In this document: positions 63,388 through 64,000 of the stretch, one piece after another | How the letters are laid out: the number at the start of each line of letters is the position of its first letter | Numbering within the stretch: position 1 is the first letter of the stretch | Assembly: GCF_020882245.1 (NCBI RefSeq) | Contig: NC_083599.1 | Location: forward strand, 4,588,001-4,652,000 | Reading direction: 5' to 3' | From: Rhopalosiphum padi | Lineage: Eukaryota; Arthropoda; Insecta; Hemiptera; Aphididae | DNA length: 64,000 nucleotides | Notes under the pieces: model-generated | Databases searched by the model: none | What the model saw: only the letters and a program-made list of their open reading frames with translations | Told to the model about the DNA's origin: nothing | Position numbers and translations under genes: made by a program

Positions 63388-64000
63388 TTAAAAACCGCAT
63401 ACGAAAATACTCTACCGCTAAACAAACTTATCCGCTTTTAATGTGACGTTTTATCGAATAGTATACGTCTACTACTACTGCTGCTAAACCAGTCCGGTTT
63501 ACTCAAAAAATAAGTGACTCAAATCCTCGCACGCACGAGCCATCGTTTAACACAGAGACGTAATTGTTAACAAATCTCGTATACGTGTATCATAATATAA
63601 TACATATAGGTATTATTATTGGTGATGACTCGGCGTATCGTTATTTTACCTATTATTATACACCTGTAATGCTCCCAAACGCTTCTAAATTATAATTATT
63701 TTGATCAGAGCACTGCGCTTAGGATCGACCTGACAAACTCGCCATCGAAATGTTATTATATTTGTTTAATTACTGTTACGCGGTATTTCCGTAATGCCAT
63801 TTTTCATTTTTCATTTGGACAACGCCATTGGATTTAAAATATTTACTACGTACTAAATGTTAGGCGTCCGGGTGAACGGGAGTGGATATCCGAACATAGG
63901 AAGCTAGAACATCGTACACGTACAGTACGCAATAACCCCCCGGATAAAAGTACATTCGTTACAATAAATTACTATTAAACATATCAGAACTACACGGATG

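Larger units (their letters stand above)
62267..64000. other. Non-coding stretch; AT-rich then CpG-rich, simple repeats
   Basis: 62267-62850 is AT-rich, with a T-run at about 62446-62457 and a TA array. 62850-63970 is CpG-rich, with a decamer repeat, a TG array and CTACTACTACTGCTGCT near 63469. No gene is recognised before the window ends. Confidence 0.55.

Noticed and set aside
1..64000. CRISPR arrays, bacterial operons, tRNA or rRNA genes
   Set aside because: No regularly spaced repeats with unique spacers, no operon-like coding, no intact cloverleaf and no rRNA-like block were seen; the sequence is eukaryotic in character.

Overview
This window looks like nuclear non-coding DNA from an insect, most probably an aphid (Hemiptera: Aphididae). 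The grounds are a strongly AT-rich composition, very many ATT/TAA microsatellites, CpG dinucleotides that are not depleted, and several short hAT-type DNA transposons, one of which still carries a recognisable C-terminal hAT transposase segment. The species call is inference; I recognise no gene that would fix it.

I find no convincing protein-coding gene, tRNA or rRNA gene. The longest open frames are about 60 to 122 codons, many are translations of simple repeats, and apart from the hAT remnant none shows a domain I recognise. The window therefore reads as a gene desert or the inside of a very long intron. Single short exons or UTRs cannot be excluded by eye.

The clearest content is transposon-derived. 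Four hAT-like non-autonomous elements (about 3455-4080, 13456-13803, 27660-28208, 61733-62258) have terminal inverted repeats (TIRs) and flanking 8-bp target-site duplications (TSDs) that are perfect in two cases and imperfect in two. The left end of a fifth lies near 48216 and belongs to the same family as the first. Two copies of another MITE family of about 585 bp sit 38 kb apart (14420-15006 and 52282-52864). Each has three 33-bp-spaced sites at its left end, inverted counterparts at its right end, and an 8-bp TSD. A 148-bp pogo/Tigger-like element lies at 37169-37316, a foldback hairpin at about 18044-18173, and a possible tRNA-derived SINE on the minus strand at about 10140-10330.

Between these, very AT-rich stretches (for example 1-2000, 5000-7500, 9100-12000, 18200-23400, 33650-35900, 37900-41000, 48500-51300, 53650-57000) alternate with CpG-richer islands of 0.5 to 2 kb (about 2100-3230, 15100-16320, 23500-24560, 29900-30480, 31550-33640, 42000-42600, 43400-45500, 47200-48150, 51360-52270, 52960-53600, 57100-57630, 59880-60150, 61070-61560, 62850-63970). 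The islands carry much of the CA/TG and TC repeats and the G-runs, and are the best places to look for regulatory elements or non-coding first exons. None can be given a function from sequence alone.
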